This document shows, piece by piece, positions 1-10,365 of a DNA stretch of 64,000 nt. How positions within the stretch are numbered: position 1 is the stretch's first letter; every line of letters begins with the position of its first letter. The translations under genes were made by a program, and so were the position numbers. The stretch is from Halochromatium sp. (GTDB taxonomy: Bacteria > Pseudomonadota > Gammaproteobacteria > Chromatiales > Chromatiaceae), in NCBI GenBank assembly GCA_010912705.1, contig POWB01000012.1, forward strand, positions 1 to 64,000, read 5' to 3'. The notes below the pieces were generated by a model. It saw only the letters and a program-made list of their open reading frames with translations. It ran no database searches and was not told the DNA's origin.

Positions 1-425
1 TGATCTATGTCGGCTTCTCAGCCGGTGCGCTGGCGGCGCTGGTGGCTGCGCGCAACGATCCTGAGGCCCTGGGGGCAGTGACCTTGGATCTGGTCGATGC
101 CCAAGGGATCGGCAAGCGTGCCGCGCTTGGCTTGGATAAGCCGCTCATCGGTCTGGCCGGGGAGCCGGGCGCTTGCAATGCCAAGGATAATGCGCGCGCG
201 GTCTTCGCGGCGTCGTCGCGGGCGCATTTGATGCGGATCGAGGATGCTGGCCACTGCGATTTCGAGGCCCCGACCGATGCCCTTTGCGAGCTGGTCTGCG
301 CCGATCCCGATCAGGCCGACGCCAGCCGTACCGCTCAATTGCGTGAGCAGATTCAGAGCCAAACCCTCGCCGCGATTCTGGCCTTGATCCCGCACAGCGA
401 GGTTCAGCCTGGAAACGAGGGCTAA
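1..425 (+). CDS. Alpha/beta-hydrolase, C-terminal part (5' end outside window)
   Basis: The open frame is already running at the left edge (codons in phase with base 3) and ends at TAA 423-425, so only the C-terminal ~140 residues are seen. The first visible residues hold the nucleophile elbow GFSAG (Gly-X-Ser-X-Gly). A later GHCDFE stretch fits the histidine of a Ser-His-Asp triad. Together these indicate an alpha/beta-hydrolase, possibly of the dienelactone-hydrolase or chlorophyllase-like type; the substrate cannot be told. It converges with der on the other strand. A GTG at 42 gives a shorter frame but lies downstream of the catalytic motif, so it is not the real start. Confidence 0.7.
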   Translation, partial: IYVGFSAGALAALVAARNDPEALGAVTLDLVDAQGIGKRAALGLDKPLIGLAGEPGACNAKDNARAVFAASSRAHLMRIEDAGHCDFEAPTDALCELVCADPDQADASRTAQLREQIQSQTLAAILALIPHSEVQPGNEG

Positions 426-478
426 GCGATAAACCCAGGTTAAGCCTAAGCCTGAAAACGGCGGTTGATGGCTCAGTT

Positions 479-522
479 GTGCTACTGCTACTGCTGTTAC
501 TGTTACTGCTACGCTACTGCTA
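479..522. repeat. Imperfect CTACTG/TTACTG hexamer repeat next to the der stop codon
   Basis: A run of CTACTG, CTGTTACTG and similar units occupies about 44 bp and ends at the TAG stop of der. Read on the der strand it produces several further stop triplets close together. It lies between two convergent genes. No hairpin with a T-run is visible, so I do not call it a terminator. Such short arrays change length by slippage; a function is not evident. Confidence 0.6.
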
Positions 523-1923
523 GCGCTTGCGTTTGGCGAAGGCGCGCAGTCGGCCACGTTTCTGGCGCTGACGCGGCGTTAGCTCGTTTTTGCGCCCGGC
601 AAAGGGATTGGCGCCGCTCTTCAGCTCGAGGCGGAGCGGGGTGCCTTGCAGCCGCAGTGCATCACGCAGGCGTTTGATCAGATAGCGCTGATAGCTCTCG
701 GGTAGGGCCTCGGTCTGATTGCCGTGGATGACGATGATCGGCGGATTGCGACCGCCTTGGTGGGCATAGCGTAGCTTGATCCGGCGCCCATGCACCAGGG
801 GCGGCGAATGCTCGCGCACGGCGTCTTCTAGCAGCCGTGTTAACAGCGGTGTCGGGAGGGTGCGCATGGCGCTGTCATAGGCGCGATCGACCGCCTCTAA
901 CAGCAGGCCGACCCCGCTGCCATGCAGCGCGGAGATCAGATGCTGCTCGGCGAAGCCGAGGAAGGGCAGTCGGCGCTCAATCGTCGATTTTAGCGCTGCC
1001 CGGTTATCCGCTGTGAGTCCATCCCATTTGTTGACGGCGACGACGAGCGCGCGGCCGCTGTCGATGAGATGGGCGGCGAGGGTGGCGTCTTGCTCGCCGA
1101 TCCCAGCATGGGCGTCGAGCACCAGGATCGCGACATGGCAGGCCTCGATGGCCTGCAGCGTCTTGACCACGCTGTAATGCTCGATGGGCTCGTTGATCCG
1201 CGCTCGGCGCCGCATGCCGGCGGTATCGATGAGTCTGTAATGGCGCTCGCCAATGGCGAATGGAATCTCGATGCTGTCGCGGGTGGTACCGGGGCTGTCG
1301 AAGACGACGACACGCTCCTCGCCGAGGAGCCGGTTGATGAGCGTTGATTTGCCGGCGTTGGGTCGCCCGACGATCGCGACTCGGGTGGCGGCTTGATCCT
1401 CGTCGCGGGGCGCTGAATCCTCAGTGCTGGGAAGGTTTTCCAGCACCAGCGCCATGAGGGCCGAGACCCCGCGACCTTGGATGGCGGCGATCGGCTGCGG
1501 GTCGCCGAGCCCGAGCTGGTGTAGCTCAGAGGCGGCTAGATTCCAGTCTAGGTGGTCGACCTTGTTGGCGACTAGGGTGACTGGCTTGCCGGTGCGGCGC
1601 AGTTGAGCGGCGATCTCCAGGTCGCCCGGGGTGGTGCCATCGCGGGTGTCGACCAAGAACAGCAGCTGGTCGGCCTCGCTGATGGCAATCCGCACCTGTT
1701 GCTCGCTCAGCGCCTCGATGCCGTCGCCACCGCTGATGCCGCCAGTATCGACCACCAGATAGGGGGCCGGCCCCACGCGGCCGACACCGTATTTGCGGTC
1801 GCGCGTCAACCCTGGGATGTCAGCGACGAGCGCATCGCGGGTGCGGGTGAGCCGATTAAAGAGGGTTGACTTGCCAACATTGGGTCGTCCGACCAGTGCA
1901 ATGACCGGGAGCATAAGGGTCAA
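520..1923 (-). CDS. der: Ribosome biogenesis GTPase Der (EngA)
   Basis: Essential GTPase that acts in maturation of the 50S ribosomal subunit. The 467-residue protein has two tandem G domains. The first P-loop, GRPNVGKS, is at residues 12-19, with DTGG near 59 and NKVD at 120-123. The second P-loop, GRPNAGKS, is at 186-193, followed by DTAG and NKWD. A KH-like C-terminal domain ends in a basic tail. Length and double-GTPase layout are diagnostic. The ATG at 1923 overlaps the bamB stop by 4 bp; a second ATG three codons later (MLPVIALVG) is an equally possible start. It is the last gene of the minus-strand housekeeping run. Confidence 0.97.
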   Translation of the reverse strand: MTLMLPVIALVGRPNVGKSTLFNRLTRTRDALVADIPGLTRDRKYGVGRVGPAPYLVVDTGGISGGDGIEALSEQQVRIAISEADQLLFLVDTRDGTTPGDLEIAAQLRRTGKPVTLVANKVDHLDWNLAASELHQLGLGDPQPIAAIQGRGVSALMALVLENLPSTEDSAPRDEDQAATRVAIVGRPNAGKSTLINRLLGEERVVVFDSPGTTRDSIEIPFAIGERHYRLIDTAGMRRRARINEPIEHYSVVKTLQAIEACHVAILVLDAHAGIGEQDATLAAHLIDSGRALVVAVNKWDGLTADNRAALKSTIERRLPFLGFAEQHLISALHGSGVGLLLEAVDRAYDSAMRTLPTPLLTRLLEDAVREHSPPLVHGRRIKLRYAHQGGRNPPIIVIHGNQTEALPESYQRYLIKRLRDALRLQGTPLRLELKSGANPFAGRKNELTPRQRQKRGRLRAFAKRKR

Positions 1924-3185
1924 TTCCGCTCCAGGGGGATGGGCGACTCGGCATTCGGACTTGCGGGGCTGGTGGCGCGACTCGCGGCTCCGGTTGCACG
2001 CAGGGCGGCGATGGTCCCATTCTCCAACTGCACGTAGAGCGTTTGACCGGCGACCACCGGCGTTGAGGCCACCGCTGCCTTGGCGACGCGCTCGCGGCCC
2101 AATAAGCGACCGTCGCGGCGAGAGACCCAGTGCACATAGCCCTCGAGGTCGCCCACTGCGAGCGCGTTGCCGATCACGACCGGCGCCGTTAGCTGCCGAT
2201 AGCGGAGGGCGTCTTGGCGCCAGCGTCCGGCGCCATCGGTGGGGTCAGCCGCCCAGAGCTGATCGTTGGAGTCGGTGATGTAGAGCGCTTCTGGGGTTGC
2301 CGCCAAGCCGGCGTGGGCGGAGAGCTCGCGCCGCCAGAGTACCGCGCCGCTGCTAATCTCGACCGCGGCGAGATCGCCATTGAAGCTGGCGACGAAGACT
2401 TGGTCGCCGAGCACGACCGGGTCGGTGTCGATGTCGGCGATGCGCTCGAGTTCGGTGCGGCCGCTGGGCGGCGAGACCACGACCTCCCAGATCGGTAGCC
2501 CTTGCACTGGGTCCAGATAGACCAGGCGACCGCTAGAGACGCCGACGATGATCCCTTCGGGGCCGGCGGTTGGGCTGCTGCTGCCGCGCAGGGTCAGGAT
2601 CGGCGCCTGATAGCCGAAACGCCAGCGCTCGCTGCCGTCGTTGAGGTCGATACCATAGACGCTGTCGTCGATGGTATGCACCACGACGAGGTCGCCGATG
2701 ATGCGCGGCACGGAGAGGATCTCGCTGCCAAGTTGGACGCGCCAGCGCTGGCTGCCGTCTCGGGTCGAGAGAAGCAAGAGCTCGCCGTTGGAGGCGCCAA
2801 CCGCGAGTCGCTCGCCATCAACATCCGGACCGCCGCTAAAGGGGATGCGCGTCTTGCGCTCCCAAAGCAGGCGACCATCGGCTGCGTTGAGTGCGGCGAT
2901 GGTGCCACTGTGGTCGGCAGCGTAGACGCGATTGCCAATGACTGCGGGGTCTAGGCTAAGGGCGCGGCCGTCGTTGCCCTTGCCGATGTCTGTTGTCCAT
3001 AGGGTGCGTATCTGCACCTCTTGCGGCGCGGTCTTGGTGAGCTCAGTAGGCGGATGGGGGTCTTTTTCGCGACCCAGGCCCATCCAGCCCAGCCCGAGGC
3101 TGCCGCAGCCTTGCAGTAGCAAGGCGCTACCTAGGCCGATGAGGAGTGTCCGGCGTTGAATGCGCAGTGGGCGATGGGCGTTCAT
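1920..3185 (-). CDS. bamB: Outer membrane protein assembly lipoprotein BamB
   Basis: BamB is the beta-propeller lipoprotein of the BAM complex that folds outer-membrane beta-barrel proteins. The 421-residue product starts with an arginine-rich n-region and a hydrophobic core ending in LLLQGC, a lipobox with Cys27 as the lipidated residue. The rest contains repeated PQQ-type blades (for example [18 protein letters not shown] and later [13 protein letters not shown]), as expected for an eight-bladed propeller. It sits between the yfgM-like gene and der, the usual gammaproteobacterial order, and overlaps der by 4 bp, suggesting translational coupling. Confidence 0.95.
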   Translation of the reverse strand: MNAHRPLRIQRRTLLIGLGSALLLQGCGSLGLGWMGLGREKDPHPPTELTKTAPQEVQIRTLWTTDIGKGNDGRALSLDPAVIGNRVYAADHSGTIAALNAADGRLLWERKTRIPFSGGPDVDGERLAVGASNGELLLLSTRDGSQRWRVQLGSEILSVPRIIGDLVVVHTIDDSVYGIDLNDGSERWRFGYQAPILTLRGSSSPTAGPEGIIVGVSSGRLVYLDPVQGLPIWEVVVSPPSGRTELERIADIDTDPVVLGDQVFVASFNGDLAAVEISSGAVLWRRELSAHAGLAATPEALYITDSNDQLWAADPTDGAGRWRQDALRYRQLTAPVVIGNALAVGDLEGYVHWVSRRDGRLLGRERVAKAAVASTPVVAGQTLYVQLENGTIAALRATGAASRATSPASPNAESPIPLERN

Positions 3186-3199
3186 GGTGCTTAAGCTGT

Positions 3200-3841
3200 T
3201 TAAGAGGCCGGGTTGGCTGCGGCAGGTAGATCTTGAAGCTTGAGCTCGATCAGCCGCGAAAGGCCCGCATGACCGGCGCGTGCAGCCTCATAGGCAGTCC
3301 GCGCTTCCGCGACTTGACCCTTGGCGAGTGCGATGTCGCCACGCAGTCCGGCGAAGTCGGCGCTGAAGGCACCGCCGTCATCATAGCGCTCGATGACCCT
3401 GAGTGCTTCGTCGAGCGCATCGCTGGCAATCAAGACGCGGGCCAACCGGAACGCGGCCAGGGTTGCCAGACTGGGGTCTGGGGCTCGATCAACGGCCGCG
3501 CGCAAGGCCGCGGCGGCACCTTCAAGATCGTTCTGCTCGACGCGGACCTTGGCCAGCGCGAGGTCGGCCAAGGCGACATAGGGGGTTCCAGCGTGGTCGT
3601 CGGCCAAGGCTTCGGCTTGCTTGATGGCCGATTCGTGCTGGCCACTGCTCGCGGCCATCAGGAGCTGCTCGAAGGCCAGTGAGGCGCGCTGTCCGACCTG
3701 GTCTTGGTGATTGATCCAGGCGCGCCAGCCGAATACAGCAGCTAGGCCAATGAGGATGCCGGTGACGACCGCCACGCCGTTTTCCTTCCACCATTTTTTG
3801 ATCGCTTCGACTTTTTCGTCGTCTGTGGTCAGCTCAGCCAT
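3200..3841 (-). CDS. yfgM: YfgM-like tetratricopeptide membrane protein
   Basis: A 213-residue protein with a short cytoplasmic N-terminus (residues 1-21), one transmembrane helix at about 22-42, and a TPR-like periplasmic domain. This matches YfgM, an ancillary subunit of the SecYEG translocon that cooperates with periplasmic chaperones such as PpiD. Position between hisS and bamB is canonical. The gap to bamB is only 14 bp, so co-transcription is likely. The ATG at 3841 follows a GGACTCCC stretch rather than a strong ribosome binding site. Confidence 0.9.
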   Translation of the reverse strand: MAELTTDDEKVEAIKKWWKENGVAVVTGILIGLAAVFGWRAWINHQDQVGQRASLAFEQLLMAASSGQHESAIKQAEALADDHAGTPYVALADLALAKVRVEQNDLEGAAAALRAAVDRAPDPSLATLAAFRLARVLIASDALDEALRVIERYDDGGAFSADFAGLRGDIALAKGQVAEARTAYEAARAGHAGLSRLIELKLQDLPAAANPAS

Positions 3842-3860
3842 GGGAGTCCTTGGTTAGAGG

Positions 3861-3888
3861 TGAGTGGTGAGTGGTGAGTGGTGAGTGG
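3861..3888. repeat. Four exact copies of TGAGTGG between hisS and yfgM
   Basis: Four head-to-tail copies of the heptamer TGAGTGG fill 28 bp directly after the hisS stop codon (3889-3891) and make up most of the 47-bp gap before yfgM. On the transcribed strand the unit is CCACTCA. No secondary structure is obvious. The copy number may vary between strains. Confidence 0.85.
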
Positions 3889-5172
3889 TTAGAGATATGC
3901 GGGTAGGTTGGCTGCTAGGGCTTCGATGGCGACGCTGGTTTGCTCGGCCTTCGCTTGAGGGTCTTGCCCTTTAGGTGCGCGCAGGGGTTTGATGCCGATG
4001 CGCTGCTGGGCTAGCTCGTCGTCGCCAAGGACGAGTGCGACCGTCGCTCCGCTGCGGTCGGCGCGCTTGAATTGGCTCTTGAAGCTGCCGCCGCCGCAGT
4101 GGCAGATCAGCCGCAGTTGGGGTAGGGCGTCGCGGATCTGCTCGGCGATGGGCATGGCGGCGGCGCTGGCCTGCTCGCCGACGGCGATGAGGTAGGCATC
4201 GGTGCTTGCTGGCGGCTCTGTCTGACTGAGTTCGAGCAGGCGCTCGAGCCCGAGTGCGAAGCCTACCGCTGGTGTGGCTTTGCCGCCGAGCTGTTCGACG
4301 AGGCCATCGTAGCGGCCGCCGGCGCAGACGGTGCCTTGGGCGCCGAGCGCGTCGGTGATCCATTCAAAGACGGTGCGGTTGTAGTAGTCGAGCCCGCGGA
4401 CGAGTCTGGGGTTGATCTGGTAGGGTACGCCGGCGCGCTCGAGCCCGGCGCAGAGGGCCTCGAAGTGGGCGTGTGAATCGCTGCCAAGGGCATCGGCAAG
4501 GCTCGGCGCCTCAGCGATCAGCTCGGCGAGGTCTGGATTCTTCGAGTCCAGTACGCGTAGCGGGTTGGTCTCTAGGCGCCGGCGGCTGTCGTCGTCGAGA
4601 CGGTCTTCGTGCTGCTTGAGATAGGCGACAAGCTGCTCGCGATAGACCGCCCGCTCTTCGCTATCGCCGAGGCTGTTGAGTTCGAGCCGGAGGTCGGTCA
4701 AGCCGAGCGCGGCCCAAAGTCGGCGCGTGAGCAGGATGACCTCGAGGTCGATATCCGGGCCGGCGAGGCCGAAGACCTCGACGCCGATCTGGTGGAACTG
4801 GCGATAGCGCCCGCGCTGCGGACGTTCGCGGCGGAACATCGGTCCGCGGTACCAGATGCGGCGTGGCTGGTCGAGCAGGCTGTGCTCGATGGCTGCGCGC
4901 ACACAGCTTGCGGTGCCTTCAGGCCGCAGGCTGAGCTGGTCGCCGCCACGGTCGGCAAAGCTGTACATCTCCTTCTCGACGATGTCGGTGACCTCGCCGA
5001 TGGAGCGCTTGAACAGCTCACTCTGCTCGACGAGCGGCGTGCGCATCTCCTGGTAGCCATAGCGCTCGAGCAGGGTGCGCGCGCGGTCTTCGAGCTGCTG
5101 CCAGCGGGCGCTGTCATCAGGGAGCAGGTCGTGCATCCCGCGGATTGCCCGCAGCGGGGTCTGCCTTGTCAT
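3889..5172 (-). CDS. hisS: Histidine--tRNA ligase
   Basis: Class II aminoacyl-tRNA synthetase that charges tRNA-His. Starting at ATG 5172 ([15 protein letters not shown]) the protein is 427 residues, close to the family norm of about 424. Visible signatures are the GMHDLLP start, motif 2 around [12 protein letters not shown], the histidine-binding [14 protein letters not shown] region, AGGRYDGL, and motif 3 in [12 protein letters not shown]. The frame stays open upstream to 5295, but that extension lies over the end of rodZ and is low-complexity, so 5172 is preferred. Only 10 bp separate it from rodZ. Confidence 0.96.
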   Translation of the reverse strand: MTRQTPLRAIRGMHDLLPDDSARWQQLEDRARTLLERYGYQEMRTPLVEQSELFKRSIGEVTDIVEKEMYSFADRGGDQLSLRPEGTASCVRAAIEHSLLDQPRRIWYRGPMFRRERPQRGRYRQFHQIGVEVFGLAGPDIDLEVILLTRRLWAALGLTDLRLELNSLGDSEERAVYREQLVAYLKQHEDRLDDDSRRRLETNPLRVLDSKNPDLAELIAEAPSLADALGSDSHAHFEALCAGLERAGVPYQINPRLVRGLDYYNRTVFEWITDALGAQGTVCAGGRYDGLVEQLGGKATPAVGFALGLERLLELSQTEPPASTDAYLIAVGEQASAAAMPIAEQIRDALPQLRLICHCGGGSFKSQFKRADRSGATVALVLGDDELAQQRIGIKPLRAPKGQDPQAKAEQTSVAIEALAANLPAYL

Positions 5173-5182
5173 CAGTGCTGTC

Positions 5183-6589
5183 CTAATCGTTCGTTGTCTC
5201 GCCGGCACCGGCGTTGGGAGTCTCGCTGGCGCGGGCGTCTGTGTTTTGGGCGATGATCTCGGCTGGATCGAGCTTGAAGCGGGCCACGTTACCACGAGAG
5301 ACCGCGCTTAAGTCATAGGGCTGTCCAGCCACGCTGAGTTCAGCGGCGGCGGTGTTGCCAAGCACGAGCGAATAAGGGGGCTGACCGCCAAGGATCTCGC
5401 GGTCGTCCCGGGCCATCTCGCCAAACAGCAAGACCTTGCCGGTGCTGTCGCGAATATCAACCCAGCAGGGGCCGCTGAAGTTGAGTACGACAGCAGCCGC
5501 GGCGGGTTCGTCAACGTCGGTGTCGGTGGTTGTCTCAGGGGCGTTGTCGGGCCTGGTCGCTGTTGTTGCAGCGGCAGACTCTGCCGTTGCGGCGGCGGAT
5601 TCTGGTGTTGTCCGGGTTAGCCTGGGGCGTTCTTCGGCGAGACTCGGTGGTCTTGGCAGTGGCGAGGGGACCGCTGATGGTTGGCTAGCAGCGGCCGTTC
5701 TCCTATCGGTGGTGAGGTCATCTGACGAGGCTGTGGTTGGCTCAGTGGTCGCCACAGGGCCCGATGCGTCTAGCTGATCGGATGCGCTGGTCTGCGATGG
5801 CCTGTCTTGTTCAGTAGCCGGGCCATCAGTATCGATTTGCGCTGCTGTTTGGTCGGCTGAATCTGGCGTGGCTGGCAGCCTTGCCGCTGGGTTGATGCGG
5901 GTCTCGATCCTGGCTGTCGGTTGGCGCTCGCTGCTTGAGGTTGGCGGTTGCGTTGCCGCCTCATCCGCGGTTGGCGCCGCGGTTGTTGTCGGGCCTGGTT
6001 CTTGATCGGCCTGGCGATCGCGCTCCAGGTCCAGGTCCTCATTGGGCTCTGGCGCCATCGTTGCTTGCTCGGGGGCGTTGAGGCCTTGGCCTGGCTGCGA
6101 GACCCACCAGCCGTAACCGCCAGCGGCGACCGCGAGGATCACCAGGACTGCGATCAAATAGACCGCTAAGCCGCCGCCTTCATGCTCGCCTTCTTCGAGT
6201 TCGCTCTCTTTGCGCTCGCTCTCTTTACGCTCGCTTTCTTTGCGTTGATAGGGGGTGCCATGGCGCGCGGGTGATTCGGCCTTTGGATGCAGGTGGCGGA
6301 AGCGCTCGACCAAAGGCTCGGGGTCGAGTCCAACGAGTTTTGCGTAGCTGCGGATGTAGCCAGCGATGAAGACGGGGCTAGGGAGGTGCGCGTAGTCATC
6401 TTGCTCAATCGCCTCAACAGCTCGAGGCGCGATGCGCAGCGAGGTGGCGACTTGGGAGATATCCAGATTGCGCGCCTCACGGGCCTGCCGTAGCTGCTGC
6501 CCAGGAGAGTCTGGGCTAGATGCGGGAGCATCACTACCAGGAGTGAGCCCTTGAGGGTTGAGAGCGTCGGCCTCTTCGGCGGTGGTCAC
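5183..6589 (-). CDS. rodZ: RodZ-type cytoskeletal membrane protein (HTH and DUF4115)
   Basis: RodZ links the MreB cytoskeleton to the cell-wall elongation machinery. The 468-residue protein has an N-terminal helix-turn-helix domain (about residues 30-100), a charged linker with three KESER units (117-130), one transmembrane helix (about 141-161), a long Thr/Ala/Pro-rich periplasmic linker, and a C-terminal DUF4115-like beta domain (from about 370). This is the RodZ architecture. ispG, which often follows rodZ, is absent; hisS comes next. The start overlaps the pilW stop by 4 bp. Confidence 0.9.
   Translation of the reverse strand: MTTAEEADALNPQGLTPGSDAPASSPDSPGQQLRQAREARNLDISQVATSLRIAPRAVEAIEQDDYAHLPSPVFIAGYIRSYAKLVGLDPEPLVERFRHLHPKAESPARHGTPYQRKESERKESERKESELEEGEHEGGGLAVYLIAVLVILAVAAGGYGWWVSQPGQGLNAPEQATMAPEPNEDLDLERDRQADQEPGPTTTAAPTADEAATQPPTSSSERQPTARIETRINPAARLPATPDSADQTAAQIDTDGPATEQDRPSQTSASDQLDASGPVATTEPTTASSDDLTTDRRTAAASQPSAVPSPLPRPPSLAEERPRLTRTTPESAAATAESAAATTATRPDNAPETTTDTDVDEPAAAAVVLNFSGPCWVDIRDSTGKVLLFGEMARDDREILGGQPPYSLVLGNTAAAELSVAGQPYDLSAVSRGNVARFKLDPAEIIAQNTDARASETPNAGAGETTND
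6201..6245. repeat. Three 15-bp units coding KESER inside rodZ
   Basis: Three consecutive 15-bp units, differing by single bases, encode KESER repeats just before the RodZ transmembrane segment. The unit is a multiple of three, so gain or loss of a copy would keep the reading frame and only change the charged juxtamembrane linker. Confidence 0.8.
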
Positions 6590-7362
6590 AGTTCGGTTAC
6601 CTCGGGAGCATTGGGATAGCGGGCGCGGAGGGCGTTCTCGAGGGTGCGCGCCAGCTTGACATTGCCGAGCTGACGCTCGATCCGGGCTGCGAGCAGTAGC
6701 GCCTCAGGCGTGGTTGCGCCGGTGCGAGAATAACGCGTCATCAAGGATCTTGCGCTTTGGAAATCGCCACGTTGGTAGGCGAGCTTGGAGAGCTCGAGAA
6801 GCGCCGGCCCGAAGTTGGGATTGCGCTCTAGCGCTTGGTGCAGATAGCGTTCGACATCACCGCGGCGGCCCGCCTGGCGTGAGCAGTCTGCGGCGTTCAT
6901 CAGGGCCACCTCTGGTCCTTGGTAGAGCGGGTCGGCTAGGGCCGACTTGATCTCACGCAGGCCGGCCTCGTATTGGCCGTCGGCACAGAGCATGGCGCCC
7001 CAGGCATTGCGGTAGTCCGGGTTCTGCGGTGCGCGCTTGACGGCTTCAGCGATCTCTCGCTGCGCCTTCTGCCGATCGCCTAAACGCTGGTAGATGATGG
7101 CGAGGATGTAGTGCGCACGTGGGCTCTTGCGGTCTGCTTCGACCGCCTGTTTGGCGCGCCCGAGGGCGGTATCGAGCTGACCGCGTTGAATGTATTCGGT
7201 GGCGAGGTCGACATAGAGATCGGCCGGGCTTTCTCCCTCGGGTACTTCGCTGCGCTTCTTGAAGCCGAAGCCCCCTGCACAGCCAGCGACGGTGAGGCTG
7301 AGAATGAGCACGAGCGCGAGCGGGCTTAAGCGGTGGATCAGCGTCGACCGACGGCGGCTCAT
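6586..7362 (-). CDS. pilW: Type IV pilus biogenesis/stability lipoprotein PilW (PilF)
   Basis: Outer-membrane lipoprotein needed for assembly of the PilQ secretin of type IV pili. From ATG 7362 (MSRRRSTLIHRLSPL) the product is 258 residues, near the usual ~250. It has a signal peptide ending in the lipobox TVAGC (Cys28), followed by about six TPR units (for example YVDLATEYIQRGQLDTALG and AHYILAIIYQRLGDRQKA). The frame is open further upstream to 7575, but that stretch carries no signal sequence and overlaps rlmN. It sits between rlmN and rodZ, the usual position. Confidence 0.93.
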   Translation of the reverse strand: MSRRRSTLIHRLSPLALVLILSLTVAGCAGGFGFKKRSEVPEGESPADLYVDLATEYIQRGQLDTALGRAKQAVEADRKSPRAHYILAIIYQRLGDRQKAQREIAEAVKRAPQNPDYRNAWGAMLCADGQYEAGLREIKSALADPLYQGPEVALMNAADCSRQAGRRGDVERYLHQALERNPNFGPALLELSKLAYQRGDFQSARSLMTRYSRTGATTPEALLLAARIERQLGNVKLARTLENALRARYPNAPEVTEL

Positions 7363-7387
7363 CGGTGGTATCCGGGTGGAGGCAGCA

Positions 7388-8494
7388 TCAGCGACCGAGG
7401 CTGACGGGAAGCTCGGCTCCGAGACGCCGGAGCCGACGATTTTGCACTTGCCCGACCAGCTGTCCGCAGGCGGCAGCGATCTCGTCGCCGCGGGTCTTGC
7501 GCGTTGTCGCCACCAGGCCGGAGCGCTTGAGCCGTTGCCGGAAGGCCTCGATCCGTTCTGGGTCGCTGGTCTCAAAGCCGCTGCCCGGAAAGGGATTGAA
7601 CGGGATCAGGTTGACCTTGGAGGGGGTGCCTTCGAGCAGTCGGATCAGCGCCTTGGCATGCCGGTCGCTGTCGTTAACGTCCTTGAGCATGACATATTCC
7701 CAGGTGATGCGCCGGCGCGGCTCGCCACGCAAGTAGGCCTTGCAGGCGGGGATCAGCTGCTCCAGCGGATACTTGCGGTTGATCGGAACGAGCTCATCGC
7801 GCAGCGTATTGTCCGGCGCATGCAGCGAGACGGCTAATGAGACCTCGCTGACCTCGGCAAGTCGGTAGATGTTCGGCACGATGCCGGATGTCGATAGCGT
7901 CACCCGGGTCTTGGCGAGCATGTAGGCGAAGTCGTCCTGCATGATCGTCATCGCCTTGACCACGGCATCGAAGTTGGCCAGTGGCTCGCCCATGCCCATC
8001 ATGACGACATTGGTCGGTGGCTTACCAAGCGCACGGGTGGCATGCCAGACCTGAGCGATGATCTCGCCGGTGCTGAGGTTGCGGCTGAAGCCCTGCCGGG
8101 CGGTGGCGCAGAAGCGGCAGTCGAGGGCGCAGCCGACCTGAGAGGAGACGCAGAGGGTGCTGCGGCTCTCCTCAGGGATGTAGACGGTCTCGACGCGCTG
8201 GCCGTCGTGTAGGTCGAACAGCCATTTGATGGTGCCGTCGGCGGAAGGCTTCTCTAGCGCAACCCGCGGCAGGTCGATTTGGGTCTCGGCGGCCAGGCGC
8301 TCGCGCAGCGCCTTGGAGAGATCCGACATGGCCCCGAGGTCAGACACGCCATGCTTATGCACCCAGCGGAACAGGTTGCGGCCATGGAAGGGCTTGAAGC
8401 CCCAGCCACTGGTGAGCCCCTCGAAACCGGGTCGATCGAGATCGAGCAGTGGGATACGCAGGTCCCTGCTGGCGCGAGGGGCGGGTTGCATCAT
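7388..8494 (-). CDS. rlmN: Dual-specificity 23S rRNA/tRNA adenine C2-methyltransferase RlmN
   Basis: Radical SAM enzyme that methylates A2503 of 23S rRNA and A37 of some tRNAs. Starting at ATG 8494 the protein is 368 residues. The 4Fe-4S motif CxxxCxxC is at residues 122-129 (CALDCRFC). GMGEPL follows, and a C-terminal Cys (in AAACGQL) fits the residue that is transiently methylated. The ATG pair at 8494/8491 is preceded by GAGGATAGGA, a good ribosome binding site. The longer open frame to 8641 overlaps ndk and is not supported. Confidence 0.95.
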   Translation of the reverse strand: MMQPAPRASRDLRIPLLDLDRPGFEGLTSGWGFKPFHGRNLFRWVHKHGVSDLGAMSDLSKALRERLAAETQIDLPRVALEKPSADGTIKWLFDLHDGQRVETVYIPEESRSTLCVSSQVGCALDCRFCATARQGFSRNLSTGEIIAQVWHATRALGKPPTNVVMMGMGEPLANFDAVVKAMTIMQDDFAYMLAKTRVTLSTSGIVPNIYRLAEVSEVSLAVSLHAPDNTLRDELVPINRKYPLEQLIPACKAYLRGEPRRRITWEYVMLKDVNDSDRHAKALIRLLEGTPSKVNLIPFNPFPGSGFETSDPERIEAFRQRLKRSGLVATTRKTRGDEIAAACGQLVGQVQNRRLRRLGAELPVSLGR

Positions 8495-8531
8495 TCGGGT
8501 CCTATCCTCGACAGGCGCTGGGCGGGTCTGC

Positions 8532-8960
<429 letters not shown>

Positions 8961-9225
8961 GGGGGGCTCCTGAATAAGGGTTAACCGCTGCCTGATGACG
9001 GCATTGAGGCCGTGTTGGGCAGAGGGTGCGGATGAATTTGACAGCCGAGTATCTTAACTGGATATGCAGCTGTAAATCTATGGCGTAGGCCATTTGGTGC
9101 GGCAAATCCGTTCTCGCTCGCGGGCTAAGCCGATAAAGGCCATAAACTCGATGGCGGCGAGTGGATTTTCTTTCATGCTGAGGTCTTGCTCCGAAGCAGT
9201 TGCTGTATCGTTGCAGCGCTAATGC

Positions 9226-9630
9226 TTAACCCAGCGTTAGCACTGTTTCCTGACTCGGCACCGTGCAGCTACCGACAATGTTTGGCAGCTCGCCGAGGGC
9301 GTTCTGCCCGGTGACACTGGTGAGCCGCTGTTGAGGCATGCCGTCGGTGATGATGGTGGTGCAGCCGACGATGTAGAAGGCCTCACCGGAGATCATGTGG
9401 GAGACAACACCGAGCAGCACGCCAGCGTCATCGCCCTCGGAGACGAGGCCAATCGAGCTTTGGTTCAGCGCCGGTGTGCAGTCGAACAGCACGGTCTCGG
9501 CTGCCGGGGCCGTGGTCGAGGTCTCCTGCAGGTTCGGGTACGGAATCGGCACCGGGATCGGGCCGTCCGGCGTCAGGCAGACGTCGGCCTCGGCCATGTT
9601 CATGCCCGGCCCCATGGTCAGTCCAAACAT
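9226..9630 (-). CDS. PAAR-like DUF4150 protein (left T6SS module)
   Basis: A 134-residue protein of the DUF4150/PAAR-like type, thought to cap the VgrG spike as PAAR proteins do. The sequence carries the typical PIPVPIPYPN start, a SEGDDAGV segment and a QETVLTLG end. It aligns clearly with the product of 25200-25598 (shared PIPYPN, PAAETxL, PALN, GDxAGV, PSQETVL). There is no C-terminal toxin extension. It is the last gene of the left module; a strong ribosome binding site (GGGGGAG) precedes the ATG. Confidence 0.85.
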   Translation of the reverse strand: MFGLTMGPGMNMAEADVCLTPDGPIPVPIPYPNLQETSTTAPAAETVLFDCTPALNQSSIGLVSEGDDAGVLLGVVSHMISGEAFYIVGCTTIITDGMPQQRLTSVTGQNALGELPNIVGSCTVPSQETVLTLG

Positions 9631-9662
9631 TGGTTTCTCCCCCTGTCTGTTGCCTGTGTTAC

Positions 9663-10286
9663 TCAGCCTAATTGAACGAGCTCGCCGTCGACCTTGACGT
9701 TCTCTTCGGAAACGATGTGGGTATTTCGGCTTTGCAAGGAGAGGTCCTCCTCGACCAGCTTGCGCGACGAGTTGGCCTGCGTTTCCTCGTGCTCTTTGGT
9801 GACGCGGAAATACTCCACCATCCGCTGACTGAGCGTGCGATAGACCTGGTCCGCGCTGCTAAAGACGCTGCGGATGCGCTCCGCCTGGAGCGCCACCAGG
9901 TTACCGATGAACTGCGTGCGCTCGATCGAGAGATCGGCCTGCTCGGCCCCGACCGACAGGGTCTGCGACGCGCAGCTCAGCGCCTGCGTCGCGGACAGAT
10001 GCAGGTTGCTGCCGGCCCGGATGCTGGCCTCTCCCGGCAGGTTGATCTGAGATGCCTCTGGATCGGCCTGCTCCAGCACGGCGAGCACATAGACCGAGGC
10101 CGAATGGATCGAGAGCAGCACCTGATCGCCGGGCTTGGGCATGAGCAGACAACTGGCCGCCTTGCGCGCGGCGTAGCGGCCTTGCTCGGTCGTGACCCGA
10201 AGCTGATCGTTGGCCGTCGTTTCGACCCAGCCTTCACTCAGAACCGGCTGCGGATCGGGCTTGGTCGCGCGTTGGCTCATCGGCAT
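9663..10286 (-). CDS. DUF3540 family T6SS accessory protein (left module)
   Basis: A 207-residue protein resembling the DUF3540 family, often found in VgrG/PAAR-like clusters; its biochemical role is not established. The N-terminal half looks like a small beta-rich domain (ARKAASCLLMPKPGDQVLL) like those in phage spike-associated proteins. The C-terminal half is helical. The start at ATG 10286 has a GGGAGAG ribosome binding site; the open frame upstream to 10454 is Arg/Pro-rich filler overlapping the next gene. It shares the CLL-PxxGD-VL core with the right-module copy at 24494-25180. Confidence 0.75.
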   Translation of the reverse strand: MPMSQRATKPDPQPVLSEGWVETTANDQLRVTTEQGRYAARKAASCLLMPKPGDQVLLSIHSASVYVLAVLEQADPEASQINLPGEASIRAGSNLHLSATQALSCASQTLSVGAEQADLSIERTQFIGNLVALQAERIRSVFSSADQVYRTLSQRMVEYFRVTKEHEETQANSSRKLVEEDLSLQSRNTHIVSEENVKVDGELVQLG

Positions 10287-10365
10287 CGTTTCTCTCCCGT
10301 GGGGTGGTGGTCTTGTTTGCACGGACTCTCTTGCTGGGGCAGGGCGTTGCAGGCGGAGGCCGCGA

